This document shows, piece after piece, positions 50,622-60,500 of a stretch of DNA of 64,000 nucleotides. Position 1 is the stretch's first letter. Every line of letters starts with the position of its first letter. Source of the DNA: Streptomyces sp. NBC_01471 (GTDB taxonomy: Bacteria; Actinomycetota; Actinomycetes; Streptomycetales; Streptomycetaceae). The notes beneath the pieces are model-generated. The model made no database searches, was not told the origin of the DNA, and was given only the letters and a program-made list of their open reading frames with translations. Location of the stretch: positions 4,671,001-4,735,000 of the forward strand of contig NZ_CP109450.1 of NCBI RefSeq assembly GCF_041438865.1, in the 5' to 3' direction. Made by a program: the position numbers and the translations under genes.

Positions 50622-51407
50622 GTGACGGCCCGCAGCGACAAGCCTCTGATCGACACCAGCAGACCCCACCCGGCCCGCGTCTACGACTGGCTCCTGGGCG
50701 GCAAGGACAACTACCCGGTCGATCAGCGGGTCGGCGAGAAGCTGCCGCCGGAGGCGCGTGCCAACGCGGCGCGGAACCGGGCCTTCATGCACCGTGCGGC
50801 CGGGTGGCTGGCGCGGAACGGTGTCGACCAGTTCCTCGACGTCGGTACGGGCATTCCGACCGCGCCCAATCTGCACCAGGTGGTCCAGGCCGTCACGCCC
50901 ACCGCTCGTGTCGTCTACGCGGACAACGACCCGATCGTGCTGCGTCACGCGGAGGCCCTGCTCATCAGCCACCCGGAGGGCGCCACCGACTACATCCACG
51001 CCGATGTGCGCGAGCCGGAGCTCATTCTCGGCCGCGCCCGTGAACTGCTGGACTTCGAGCGGCCTGTCGCCCTGTCGCTCATCGCGCTGATGCACTTCCT
51101 GCCCGACGACCAGGACCCGTACGGCATCACCCGCACCCTGGTCGACGCCCTGCCGTCCGGCAGCTGTCTGGTCCTCTCGCACGGTACGGCGGACCAGCAC
51201 CCGGAGCTGGAGGACGAGACCAGGACGGCGTACCGCGACGGTGCCATCTCGCTGCGGATGCGCACCCGGGCGGAGGTCGAGCCGTTCTTCGACGGACTCG
51301 ATCTCGTCCCGCCGGGCCTGGTGTCCGCGACCGAGTGGTACCAGGACGGGCCCGCGCCGGTGAAGGAGCGGAGTGGCTTCTACGTGGGGGTCGCCCGCAA
51401 GCGCTGA
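50622..51407 (+). CDS. SAM-dependent methyltransferase (Methyltransf_19/DUF574 type)
   Basis: 261 residues, GTG start with AGGAG 6 nt upstream. The family opening DTSRPHPARVYDWLLGGKDNYPVD is followed by the SAM loop FLDVGTGIPTAPNLHQVV, VVYADNDPIVLRHAEALL, HADVREP and ALIALMHFLPD-like SLIALMHFLPDDQDPYG. The end ATEWYQDG and YVGVARK is also typical. These are abundant in Streptomyces (dozens of paralogues) and their substrates are unknown. No pathway neighbours are present. Confidence 0.88.
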   Translation: MTARSDKPLIDTSRPHPARVYDWLLGGKDNYPVDQRVGEKLPPEARANAARNRAFMHRAAGWLARNGVDQFLDVGTGIPTAPNLHQVVQAVTPTARVVYADNDPIVLRHAEALLISHPEGATDYIHADVREPELILGRARELLDFERPVALSLIALMHFLPDDQDPYGITRTLVDALPSGSCLVLSHGTADQHPELEDETRTAYRDGAISLRMRTRAEVEPFFDGLDLVPPGLVSATEWYQDGPAPVKERSGFYVGVARKR

Positions 51408-51452
51408 GCGCCGCCGGGCCGGCTCCGTGCGGGGCCGGCGGTCATCCGGCGG

Positions 51453-51956
51453 TCATCCGGCGGGCGGGGTGAGCGGCTTCGCGAAGCAGCGGCTGCTCTG
51501 GTACTCGCGGTAGTGGCCGAACTTCGGGCAGGGGGTGTAACCGCTCGACGTGTACAGCGCTATCGCCTCGGGCTGCTGGTCGCCGGTCTCCAGCACCATG
51601 CGGGTCCGGCCCGCCGCGCGGGCGCTCTCCTCCAGGGCGGCGAGGATCCGGCGGGCCAGGCCCAGGCCGCGCGCCTCGCGGACCACGTACATCCGCTTCA
51701 GCTCGGCGTCGCCGGTCGAGTACCCGTGGTCGCCGCCCTCGTCCTGGTTGCGCCAGCCGCCGGTGGCCACCGGGCTGTCGTTCTCGTCGTACGCCAGGAG
51801 GTAGAGCCCGGCGGGCGGGGCGAACATCGTCGCGTCGAGCGGGGTGATGTCGCCGCCGTCGCCGTAGCGCTCGATGTATTCGAGCTGGACCTGGTCGTTG
51901 AGCTTGACGGCGTCGGGGTGGTCGTAGCGGACCGGCCGGATATTCATGCGGGGCAT
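51453..51956 (-). CDS. GNAT N-acetyltransferase
   Basis: 167 residues from MPRMNIRPVRYDHPDA; the second ATG (51947) is equally possible as no ribosome site is seen. The acetyl-CoA loop is YVVREARGLGLARRILAALEESARAAG, with METGDQQPEAIALYTSSGY-type ending (LETGDQQPEAIALYTSSGYTP). The substrate is unknown. It is divergent from xthA and convergent with the methyltransferase. Confidence 0.82.
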   Translation of the reverse strand: MPRMNIRPVRYDHPDAVKLNDQVQLEYIERYGDGGDITPLDATMFAPPAGLYLLAYDENDSPVATGGWRNQDEGGDHGYSTGDAELKRMYVVREARGLGLARRILAALEESARAAGRTRMVLETGDQQPEAIALYTSSGYTPCPKFGHYREYQSSRCFAKPLTPPAG

Positions 51957-52035
51957 GGTTGCATCTGTGCAATCGACGATGGGGTGGGACACGTGGTGGG
52001 GGCGGGCTCCCGGCCGTGGTCGGTAGGGTGCCCTG

Positions 52036-52839
52036 ATGCTCACTGTGACAACCGTAAACGTGAACGGGCTGCGCGCCGCCGCCAAGAAGGGCTTCGTGGA
52101 GTGGCTGGCGCAGACCGACGCCGATGTGATCTGCCTCCAGGAGGTGCGCGCCGAGCCCCAGCAGCTGACCCAGGAGGTCCGCGAGCCGGAGGACTGGTTC
52201 ACCGTGCACGCTCCGGCTGCCGCCAAGGGGCGCGCAGGTGTCTCGCTGTACGCCCGGCGTGAGCCGGAGCGGGTGCAGATCGGATTCGGCAGTACGGAGT
52301 TCGACGGCAGCGGGCGGTACGCCGAGATCGACCTGCCCGGTGTGACGGTGGCGAGCCTCTATCTGCCGTCGGGCGAGGTCGGCACGGAGCGGCAGGACGA
52401 GAAGCTGCGGTTCATGGCCGAGTTCCTGCCGTACCTCAAGGGGCTCAGGGAGCGGGCGGCGGCCGACGGCCGCGAGGTCGTGGTCTGCGGTGACTGGAAC
52501 ATCGCCCACCAGGAGGCCGACCTCAAGAACTGGAAGGGCAACAAGAAGAACTCCGGCTTCCTGCCCGAGGAGCGGGAGTGGCTGACGCGCGTCCTCGCCG
52601 GGGACGGCGGCGACTACGTCGACGTGGTGCGCGGGCTGCACCCGGATGTGGAGGGTCCCTACTCGTGGTGGTCCTACCGGGGGCGGGCCTTCGACAACGA
52701 CGCGGGCTGGCGCATCGACTACCAGATGGCGACGCCCGGGCTGGCCGCGAAGGCGGTCAAGGCATGGGTCGAGCGGGCCGCGACGCACGACGAGCGGTGG
52801 AGCGACCACGCGCCGGTCACGGCGGTGTACGGCCTGTAG
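52036..52839 (+). CDS. xthA: Exodeoxyribonuclease III / AP endonuclease
   Basis: 267 residues of the endonuclease-exonuclease-phosphatase fold. The repair-type motifs are TVNVNGLRAAAKKGF, DVICLQEVRAE (catalytic Glu), SLYLPSGEV, VVCGDWNIAHQEADLKNWKGN, and FDNDAGWRIDYQMA with SDHAPVTA at the end. It cuts DNA at abasic sites and trims 3' ends in base excision repair. TAGGGT ends 6 nt before the ATG with no ribosome site, so it is probably leaderless. Confidence 0.92.
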   Translation: MLTVTTVNVNGLRAAAKKGFVEWLAQTDADVICLQEVRAEPQQLTQEVREPEDWFTVHAPAAAKGRAGVSLYARREPERVQIGFGSTEFDGSGRYAEIDLPGVTVASLYLPSGEVGTERQDEKLRFMAEFLPYLKGLRERAAADGREVVVCGDWNIAHQEADLKNWKGNKKNSGFLPEEREWLTRVLAGDGGDYVDVVRGLHPDVEGPYSWWSYRGRAFDNDAGWRIDYQMATPGLAAKAVKAWVERAATHDERWSDHAPVTAVYGL

Positions 52840-52965
52840 GACCCGGCCCGGCCCGCCCGTAACCCGACCCGCCCGGTCGGCCGCAACCCGACCCGACGGA
52901 TCGGCCCGGTCCGCCGGGCGCGTGTGGTGTGAGGCCCGGTACGGGGTGTGGGGCGGCGGCGGGTG

Positions 52966-53664
52966 CTACTCCGCTTCCGGGTCGCTCTTCTCCGCCCGTA
53001 TCCGGCGGTCGAGCGACATCGAGAGCTCCGCTTCCACCACGTCCTTCGCCAGCGGCCGCACCCGGTCCATCGCGCTCGTGAAGTCGTCGTCCCGCAGATG
53101 GGTGTGGACCAGGGCGGAGAAGAGTTCCGTGAGTGCCTCGGTGTGCTTGCGGACCTCGTGGCCCGCCGCGAGGACCGATGCCAGCGGCACGCCCTGGCGG
53201 ACCAGTGCCGCCGACACGTCCAGCAGGCGGCGGCTGATGTGGACTATGTCGTCGCCGTCGGTGGCGAGATAGCCGAGGTCCAGGGCGGCGGCGAGGTTCT
53301 CCGCCGTGACCTCGCCCTCGAAGTAGTCCGCGAGCTGCTCCGGGGTGAGCCGGACCGGCTCCTCCTCGGTCCAGGCGGGGGGCTCGGTGGTGGCCAGGCC
53401 GAGCAGCTGTGCCACGTCCCGGCCGCTCTCGAAGGCCGTGGCGAGATCCGCGATGCCGCTGAGCGTGTGGCCGCGCTCCAGGAGGGCCGAGATCGTGTGC
53501 AGCCGGGCCAGGTGGTGTTCGTCGTACCAGGCGATGCGGCCCTCGCGGCGCGGTGGCGGGATCAGTTTGCGTTCGCGGTAGAAGCGCAGGGTGCGCACGG
53601 TGATCCCGGCCGCTTCGGCCAGTTCCTCCATGCGGTACTCGCGCCCCGTTCTTTCCTCTGCCAC
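52966..53664 (-). CDS. MerR-family transcriptional regulator
   Basis: 232 residues, GTG start 6 nt after TAGGCT (leaderless). The winged helix REYRMEELAEAAGITVRTLRFYRERKLIPPPRREGRIAWYD occupies 8-50, followed by the dimerisation helix (LHTISALLERGHTLSGIADL). The C-terminal 120 residues are helical and have no metal-binding Cys, so an organic ligand is more likely. It is divergent from the monooxygenase operon, with an 18-bp inverted repeat between, and is its likely regulator. Confidence 0.85.
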   Translation of the reverse strand: MAEERTGREYRMEELAEAAGITVRTLRFYRERKLIPPPRREGRIAWYDEHHLARLHTISALLERGHTLSGIADLATAFESGRDVAQLLGLATTEPPAWTEEEPVRLTPEQLADYFEGEVTAENLAAALDLGYLATDGDDIVHISRRLLDVSAALVRQGVPLASVLAAGHEVRKHTEALTELFSALVHTHLRDDDFTSAMDRVRPLAKDVVEAELSMSLDRRIRAEKSDPEAE

Positions 53665-53748
53665 GCCGGAAGCCTATGTCGTACCGGTGCGAACTTTCCT
53701 CGGTCCGCCCCCTACCCATGAGTACGAAGCTGCTCTACTCTCCAACAG

Positions 53749-53766
53749 TGCCAGTGATTACTGGCA
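53749..53766. promoter_or_regulatory. Inverted repeat upstream of the monooxygenase operon
   Basis: TGCCAGTGATTACTGGCA: perfect 7-bp arms with a 4-bp centre, 29 nt before the monooxygenase ATG in the region shared with the MerR gene. A likely operator of that regulator. Confidence 0.6.
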
Positions 53767-53795
53767 GGGTCCGGGGTACTGCGGGAGGCGGCAGC

Positions 53796-55388
53796 ATGGC
53801 CCAGCACGAGCATGTACGAGTGGCGGTGATCGGATCCGGATTCGGCGGCCTGGGGGCCGCCGTCCGGCTGCGCCGCGAGGGGATAACCGACTTCGTCGTC
53901 CTGGAGCGGGCCGGTTCGGTCGGCGGGACCTGGCGCGACAACAGCTATCCGGGGTGCGCCTGTGACGTGCCGTCCCACCTCTACTCGTTCTCCTTCGCCC
54001 CCAACCCCGACTGGCCCCGCACGTTCTCCGGCCAGCCGCACATCCGGGCCTATCTGGAGAACGTCGCCGACACCTTCGGGCTGCGGCCGCACATCCGCCT
54101 CGACCACGAGGTGCGGATGATGCGCTGGGACTCGGGTGAACTGCGCTGGGAGATCGAGACCTCGCAGGGGACGCTGACCGCCGACGTGGTCGTCTCCGCG
54201 ACCGGGCCGCTCTCCGACCCCAAGCTGCCGGACATCCCGGGGCTCGACTCGTTCGCCGGTCAGGTCTTCCACTCCGCGCAGTGGGACCACGGGGCCGACC
54301 TGCGCGGCAAGCGCGTCGCGATGATCGGGACCGGGGCGTCCGCGATCCAGATCGTGCCCGCGATCCAGCCCGAGGCCGGGCGGCTCACCCTCTTCCAGCG
54401 CACCCCGCCGTGGGTGATGCCCCGGATGGACCGTGCCATAAGCGGCGCCGAGCGGTGGCTGCACGGCAAGGTGCCGTTCACCGCCGCCGCCCGCAGGCGG
54501 CTGCTGTGGAGCATACGAGAGCTCCAGGTCAGCGCCTTCACCAAGCACCCCAACGAACTCGGCCTGATCGAGTCGATAGGCAGGGCCAACATCGGCCGGT
54601 CGATCAAGGACCCGGCGCTGCGCGCCAAGCTGACGCCCTCGTACCGGATCGGGTGCAAGCGCATCCTGCTCTCCAGCTCGTACTACCCGGCGCTCGCGCA
54701 GCCCAATGTGGACGTCGTGGCGTCCGGGCTCAAGGAGGTCAGGGGAAATACGCTGGTCGCCTCCGACGGAACCGAGACCGAGGCGGATGTGATCATCTTC
54801 GGTACCGGGTTCCACGTGACGGACATGCCGATCGCCGAGCGGGTGGTGGGCGCCGACGGTGCCACGCTCGCCGAGTCCTGGAAGGGCGGCATGCAGTCGC
54901 TGCGCGGCGCGACGGCCGCCGGGTTCCCCAACTGGATGACGATCATCGGCCCGAACACCGGCCTCGGGAACTCCTCGATGATCCTGATGATCGAGTCCCA
55001 GCTGAGCTATCTCGCGGACTACATGCGGCAGTTGAACGTACTGGGCGGACGTGTCGCCCTCGACCCCCGGCCCGCGGCGGTGGACGCCTGGAACGTCCGC
55101 GTCCAGGAGCGGATGAAGCGGACCGTGTGGAACACCGGCGGCTGCACCAGCTGGTACCTCGACGCCAACGGGCGCAACACCACGATCTGGCCGGGCACGA
55201 CAGCCGAGTTCCGCAAGGCCACGCGGGGGGTGGACCTCGGCGAGTACGAGGTCGTACGGGCCGGGACCGACCTCCCCCTGGTGCGCCAGCGCACCGGCGA
55301 CCACGACCGCACCGGCGACCGCGACCCCGTCGTGGACCGCGGGCGCACCGGTGACCAGGGCCGCCCCGCGGACCGGGAGTCGGTGTGA
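53796..55388 (+). CDS. Flavin-dependent (Baeyer-Villiger type) monooxygenase
   Basis: 530 residues. The FAD site is VAVIGSGFGGLGAAVRLRREG, followed by ERAGSVGGTWRDNSYPGCACDVPSHLYSFSF. The type-I BVMO fingerprint region and the NADPH site KRVAMIGTGASAIQIVPAI are present, plus IIFGTGFHVTD. It inserts oxygen into ketones or hydroxylates them using NADPH and O2. The last 45 residues are Asp/Arg/Gly repeats without fold. GGGAGG precedes the ATG. It heads a three-gene operon: its stop overlaps the hydrolase start. Confidence 0.9.
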   Translation: MAQHEHVRVAVIGSGFGGLGAAVRLRREGITDFVVLERAGSVGGTWRDNSYPGCACDVPSHLYSFSFAPNPDWPRTFSGQPHIRAYLENVADTFGLRPHIRLDHEVRMMRWDSGELRWEIETSQGTLTADVVVSATGPLSDPKLPDIPGLDSFAGQVFHSAQWDHGADLRGKRVAMIGTGASAIQIVPAIQPEAGRLTLFQRTPPWVMPRMDRAISGAERWLHGKVPFTAAARRRLLWSIRELQVSAFTKHPNELGLIESIGRANIGRSIKDPALRAKLTPSYRIGCKRILLSSSYYPALAQPNVDVVASGLKEVRGNTLVASDGTETEADVIIFGTGFHVTDMPIAERVVGADGATLAESWKGGMQSLRGATAAGFPNWMTIIGPNTGLGNSSMILMIESQLSYLADYMRQLNVLGGRVALDPRPAAVDAWNVRVQERMKRTVWNTGGCTSWYLDANGRNTTIWPGTTAEFRKATRGVDLGEYEVVRAGTDLPLVRQRTGDHDRTGDRDPVVDRGRTGDQGRPADRESV

Positions 55389-56302
55389 GCGGCGCCGGGA
55401 CACGGGAGCCGGCGGTCGTCTCCGCGGACGGCGCCCGGATCCATGTCGAGGTGTACGGGCCCGAGGGTGCCCCCGCCGTGGTGCTCTCGCACGGCTGGAC
55501 CTGCTCGACCCGCTTCTGGGACGCGCAGATCAGCGAACTCGCTGCGGACCACAAGGTGGTGGTGTACGACCAGCGCGGGCACGGGCGTACGCCCGCGGCC
55601 GGTCTGCGCGGCTGCACCACGGACCTCCTCGCCGACGACCTGGAGGCGGTGCTCGCGGCCACCCTCGCCCCGGGCGAGCGGGCCGTGCTCGGCGGCCACT
55701 CGATGGGCGGGATGACCATGATGGCCGCCGCCGGGCGGCCGGTCTTCCGGGAGCACGCGGCGGCGGTACTGCTGTGCAGTACGGGCAGCTCGCGGCTGAT
55801 CGCCGAGTCGACCGTGCTGCCGCTGCGGCCCGGACGGCTGCGGACCCGGCTGACGGGCGCGGTGCTCGGGGCGCGAGCCCCGCTCGGGCCGGTCACGCCC
55901 GTGTCGAAGCGGATCCTCAAGTACGCGACGATGGGCCCCGGTTCGGCCCCGGACCGGGTGGTCGCGTGTGCGCGCATCGTGCACGCCTGCCCGCGGGCGG
56001 CACGGGTGGCCTGGTCGGAGGTGCTCGCCGGGCTCGATCTCGACGCTGGAGTAAGGGAGTTGGCCGTACCCACCGCGGTGGTCGCCGGGACGGCCGACCG
56101 GCTCACCCCGGTGGTGCACGCGCGGGCGCTGGCCGCCGCGCTGCCGCACTGCACCGGCCTCACCGAACTGGAGGGCGTCGGGCACATGACCCCGGTGGAG
56201 GCCCCAGAAGCGGTCGGCGCGCTGCTGCGTGAACTGGCCGCCGCACATGTACCGGTGGACCTGGCAGCAGGCCGGCGAGTGGACAAGGAGAAGGCCGTAT
56301 GA
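55385..56302 (+). CDS. Alpha/beta-hydrolase
   Basis: 305 residues, GTG start overlapping the monooxygenase by 4 nt. HGWTCSTRFWDAQI, VVYDQRGHGRT, the nucleophile elbow LGGHSMGGMTMM (Ser), and GTADRLTPV with GVGHMTPVEAPEAV (Asp, His) complete the triad. The obvious role is to open the ester or lactone made by the Baeyer-Villiger enzyme. It overlaps the following dehydrogenase by 4 nt. Confidence 0.88.
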   Translation: MSGAGTREPAVVSADGARIHVEVYGPEGAPAVVLSHGWTCSTRFWDAQISELAADHKVVVYDQRGHGRTPAAGLRGCTTDLLADDLEAVLAATLAPGERAVLGGHSMGGMTMMAAAGRPVFREHAAAVLLCSTGSSRLIAESTVLPLRPGRLRTRLTGAVLGARAPLGPVTPVSKRILKYATMGPGSAPDRVVACARIVHACPRAARVAWSEVLAGLDLDAGVRELAVPTAVVAGTADRLTPVVHARALAAALPHCTGLTELEGVGHMTPVEAPEAVGALLRELAAAHVPVDLAAGRRVDKEKAV

Positions 56303-57180
56303 GCAGGAACAGCCTGGAGGGTCAGGTCGCGGTCGTCACGGGAGCGGCGCGCGGGGTCGGCGAGCTGCTGGCCCGCAAGCTCTCGGCGCGTGGTGCGAAG
56401 GTGGCACTCGTCGGCCTGGAGCCGGACGAGCTGAAGGCGGTCTCCGGGCGGCTGCACACCGAGAGCGCGCACTGGCACGCCGATGTCACCGACCACGTGG
56501 CGATGGCGGCCGTGGCGCAGGAGGTCAAGGCGCACTTCGGCAAGGTCGACATCGTCGTCGCCAACGCCGGGGTGGCGTCCGGCGGGCCCTTCACCGACTC
56601 GGACCCCGAGGCGTGGCGGCGGGTCATCGAAGTCAACCTGGTGGGCGGGGCGGTGACGGCGCGGGCGTTCCTGCCGGTGCTGATGGAGAGCCGCGGGTAC
56701 TTCCTCCAGATCGCGTCGCTGGCCGCGATCACGCCCGCGCCGATGATGTCCGCGTACTGCGCGTCCAAGTCGGGCGTCGAGGCGTTCGCCCACTGTCTGC
56801 GGGCCGAGGTCGGTTACAAGGGCGTACGGGTGGGCGTCGGCTATCTGTCCTGGACGGATACGGACATGGTGCGCGGCGCGGACGAGGACGAGGTGATGCG
56901 GGAGCTGCGGCAGCGGCTGCCGTGGCCGGCGAACCGCACCTATCCGCTGGGCCCGGCCGTCGACCGGATCGTGGCCGGGATCGAGCGCCGCTCCTCGCAC
57001 GTGTACGCGCAGTGGTGGCTGCGCGGGATGCAGTCCGTACGCGGTTATCTGCCCACGCTGATCGGCACCGTCGGCCAGCGCGAGATGCGGCGGTTCGAGC
57101 CGCGGCTCGCCGGGGTCGGCCGGGGGCTCGTGGGTGCGGGCGGGGCGGCGGACGAGAAGGCGCGCACGGAGCGTTACTGA
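56299..57180 (+). CDS. Short-chain dehydrogenase/reductase
   Basis: 293 residues. The NAD(P) site is VAVVTGAARGVGELLARKL, then VANAGVASGG, and the catalytic Ser and YxxxK are in IASLAAITPAPMMSAYCASKSGVEAF. The C-terminal extension (about 245-293) is longer than in classical SDRs and Arg-rich. It probably makes or uses the ketone/alcohol in the same pathway as the monooxygenase and hydrolase, such as breakdown of a hydrophobic alcohol or steroid-like ketone; the substrate is unknown. Confidence 0.88.
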   Translation: MSRNSLEGQVAVVTGAARGVGELLARKLSARGAKVALVGLEPDELKAVSGRLHTESAHWHADVTDHVAMAAVAQEVKAHFGKVDIVVANAGVASGGPFTDSDPEAWRRVIEVNLVGGAVTARAFLPVLMESRGYFLQIASLAAITPAPMMSAYCASKSGVEAFAHCLRAEVGYKGVRVGVGYLSWTDTDMVRGADEDEVMRELRQRLPWPANRTYPLGPAVDRIVAGIERRSSHVYAQWWLRGMQSVRGYLPTLIGTVGQREMRRFEPRLAGVGRGLVGAGGAADEKARTERY

Positions 57181-57273
57181 TCGAAATGCGGCGAATGTTC
57201 CGTCATGTCAGTCTGGTCGAGGCCTGGAGGGCAGAGCCCCTCCATCCCTCACACGTCACTGGGAGTGAACCTC

Positions 57274-57471
57274 ATGGGCATGAAGGACCAGTTCAAGGAC
57301 AAGGCGCAGCAGCTCGCCGACCGGGGCAAGCAGCCGGCGGACGGTGCGAGGGACGAGGCTTCGGAGCGACTCGCGCGCCCCGACGACCAGGTGAGTGAGC
57401 GCGGGAACGTCGCGGACCGGGAGCGGGGCCAGGACCGGGCGGACCGGGTCCGGGACCAGTTCGACTCCTGA
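57274..57471 (+). CDS. Small highly charged protein (antitoxin/CsbD-like in character)
   Basis: 65 residues starting MGMKDQFKDKAQQLADRGK, followed by runs rich in Asp, Glu, Arg and Gln (DEASERLARPDDQVSERG, DRERGQDRADRVRDQF). GGGAG lies 8 nt upstream. It is hydrophilic and probably helical or disordered. It resembles MT0933-type antitoxin-like or stress proteins only in composition; no toxin gene is next to it. A strong hairpin follows. Confidence 0.6.
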   Translation: MGMKDQFKDKAQQLADRGKQPADGARDEASERLARPDDQVSERGNVADRERGQDRADRVRDQFDS

Positions 57472-57482
57472 ACGCGAGCCGT

Positions 57483-57518
57483 GAGAGGGCGCGTCCCCTT
57501 CGGGGGGCGCGCCCTCTC
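57483..57518. terminator. Hairpin between the small charged gene and tricorn
   Basis: GAGAGGGCGCGTCCCC, TTCG loop, then the near-complement to 57518: about 15 pairs with one mismatch and a stable UUCG tetraloop. It serves both convergent genes. Confidence 0.75.
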
Positions 57519-57551
57519 GCTGTGCGCCCGCCAGGGATCACGGGACAGCCC

Positions 57552-60500
57552 TTACCGCGGCGGCAGCTTCGGCCGCCTCTTGTCCGGAACATCCGTGTAG
57601 TCGGGCGGCTCCGCCGCAGGCGTCGCCGCCAGCAGGTCGAGTGCCGTCCAGACCGCGTCGTCGAGCTGTCCGTGGCGGCCCTCGGCCCAGTTCAGCGGGG
57701 TGCGCAGGGCCTCGATGTCCGGTGCCACGCCGTGGTTCTCGACCGACCAGCCGTACTCGTCGAACCAGGCCGCGTTCATCGGGACCGTGATCACCGTGCC
57801 GTCGCCGAGGCGGTGCCGGCCCGTCATGCCGACCACCCCGCCCCAGGTGCGCTGGCCGACCACGGGGCCAAGACCGAGCAGCCGGAACGCCGCCGTGATC
57901 ATGTCGCCGTCGGACGAGGTGGCCTCGTCGGCGAGGGCGACCACCGGGCCGCGCGGTGCGTTCGACGCGTACGAGACCGGCTGGGCGTCGCGGGTGAGGT
58001 CCCAGCCGAGGATCGTGCGGGTGAGCTTCTCGACCACCAGCTCGCTGATGTGACCGCCCGCGTTGCCCCGTACGTCCACGATCAGCGCGGGGCGGGACAC
58101 CTCCAGGCGCAGATCGCGGTTGAACTGGGCCCAGCCCGAGCCGCCCATGTCGGGGATGTGCAGATAGCCGCACCGCCCGTCGCTCAACTCCCTTACGACA
58201 GCGCGCCGTTTGGCCACCCAGTCCTGATAGCGCAGCGGGCGTTCGTCGATCAGCGGGACCACCGCGACCCGGCGGGAGCCGCCCTCCCGGCCGGCCGGGC
58301 TGAACGTCAGCTCGACCGTGGTGCCGCCCGCCGCCGCGAGCAGCGGGCAGGGCCCCGCGAGCGGGTCCACGGGGCGGCCGTCGACATGGGTCAGTACGGC
58401 GCCCTCGCGGATGCCCGTACCGGCCAGCGGGGAGCGTGCCTTGGAGTCCGACGAGTCGCCGGGCAGGATGCGCTTGACCACCCAGGCGCCGTCCCTGCAC
58501 ACCAGGTTCGCGCCCAGCAGGCCCATCACCCGCTGGTAGTGCGGCGGCCCCTCGTTGCGGCGGGCGGCGGTGACGTACGCGTGCGAGGTGCCCAGTTCGC
58601 CGAGGACCTCGCGGAGCAGATCGGCGAACTCGTCCGGGGACGCGACCCGTTCGACCAGCGGGCGGTACTGCGCCAGGATCGCCGACCAGTCGATGCCGCA
58701 CATCCGCGGCTCCCAGAAGTAGGCGCGGATGATGCGCCCCGCCTCGTCGTACGCCCCGCGCCACTCGGCCGGCGGATCGACGTCGTGCAGGATGCGGCGC
58801 GGGTCGAGATAGACCGTGGTGTCGTTGTCGCCGGGCTCGGTGGCCGGGACCGCGCGCAGCTCGCCCAGGTCCATGACCACCAGCCTGCTGCCGTCGCCGC
58901 TGATGGCGAACCAGTCCAGGTGGTCGACCAGTTCGGCCTTGCGGGCCCTGGCGATGGCGAAGTGTTCGAGGGTGGGGCGGCCCGAGAGGTCGGCCGGATT
59001 GACGAAGGTCTCGCCGAGCGCGCCCGAGATGGGCCAGCGCAGCCAGACGAGGCCGCCGCCGCTGACCGGGCAGAGCGACGAGTACTTCGACGCGGGGACC
59101 GGGAACGGCGTGACCCGGCTCTCCAGGCCCTCGATCTCGACCAGCACCTTGCTGCCGTCCGCGCTGTCGGCCCCCGGATCGTCGGCGGGGTCGAGGCCGC
59201 CCGCCGCCGGGCGGCCGTCGGGGGAGAGCGCGAAGGGCGAGGGCGTCGTGGAGGTGAGCGGCACCAGGTAGGGGCGACAGCCCAGCGGGAACGACAGGTC
59301 GCCGGTGTGGACGTCGTACACCGGGTCGAAACCGCGCCAGGACAGGAACGCCAGATAGCGGCCGTCGCTGGTGAAGACCGGGTTCTCGTCCTCGAAGCGG
59401 CCGTTGGTGACGTCGACCACGGTGGGGGCCATCGGTCCGGCGATCTTCGCCATCTTGATCTGGCGCAGGGAGCGGCCGATTCCCGGGTGCGACCAGGTCA
59501 GCCAGGTGCCGTCGGGGGAGAAGGCCAGGTCGCGCACGGGCCCGTTGAGGGAGCGGATCAGCTCGGTGACCTCACCGGCGCCCGGCTCGTCGGCCGCCCG
59601 GACGCCCGGTGGGGTGCCCGGGGCGCCGTCCGGCGCGGTGTCCGGGGCCTCGTCCGGTACGTCCGTCACGTCGTCGTCCACCGTGAGCAGCAGGAGCCGC
59701 CCGTCGTGCGAGGCGATGGCCAGCCGCTCCCCCGCGGGGTCCGAGACCATCTCCTGGACGCGGCCGAGCTCGCCCGCGGCGAACCGCCGGGGCGGCAGGT
59801 CACCGCTGGCGCGCGGCATGTACGCGATCTCGACCGCGTCCTCGCCCTCCGCGTCCGTGACGTACGCGATGCGTCCGGCGCTGCCGAGCATCTCGGGGAG
59901 GCGGACCCGTACCCCCGGGGTGTCCGTGATGGTGCGGGCCGGGCCGTCGCGGTGGGTGAGCCAGTACAGACTGCCGCGGACGACGACCGCGCTGGCCCGG
60001 CCCGTCTCGTCCACGGACAGCCCGTCGACGTTGGTGGACGCCGGGACCTGGTAGGCGCGCCGCCCGGTGCGCGGGCTGCCGATGCGGACGTCCAGTTTGC
60101 GCGGCACCCCGCCGGGCGACAGGTCGTCGGCCAGCCAGATGTCGCCCGCGCACTGGTAGACGACCCGGTGGCCGTCGGTGGACGCGTTCCGCGCGTACCA
60201 CTCGGCGTGGTCGGTGTGGCGGCGCAGATCGGTGCCGTCCGGGAGGCAGGAGTAGAGGTTGCCGATGCCCTCGTGGTCGGAGAGGAAGGCGACCCGGCCG
60301 CCGACCAGCATCGGACAGGCCAGATGGCCGTCGATCCCGGCGAGCAGCCGCTTGCCGTGCAGCCAGAGGCGGCCGGTCGCGCCGCCGCGGTAGCGCTTCC
60401 AGGCGGCCGGTTCGTGCGGCGGCTTCCCGGTGAGCAGCAGGGTGCGGCGCTCGCCGTCCACGTCGCCGACGGCGATGTCGTGGACCGGGCCCCAGGGCAG

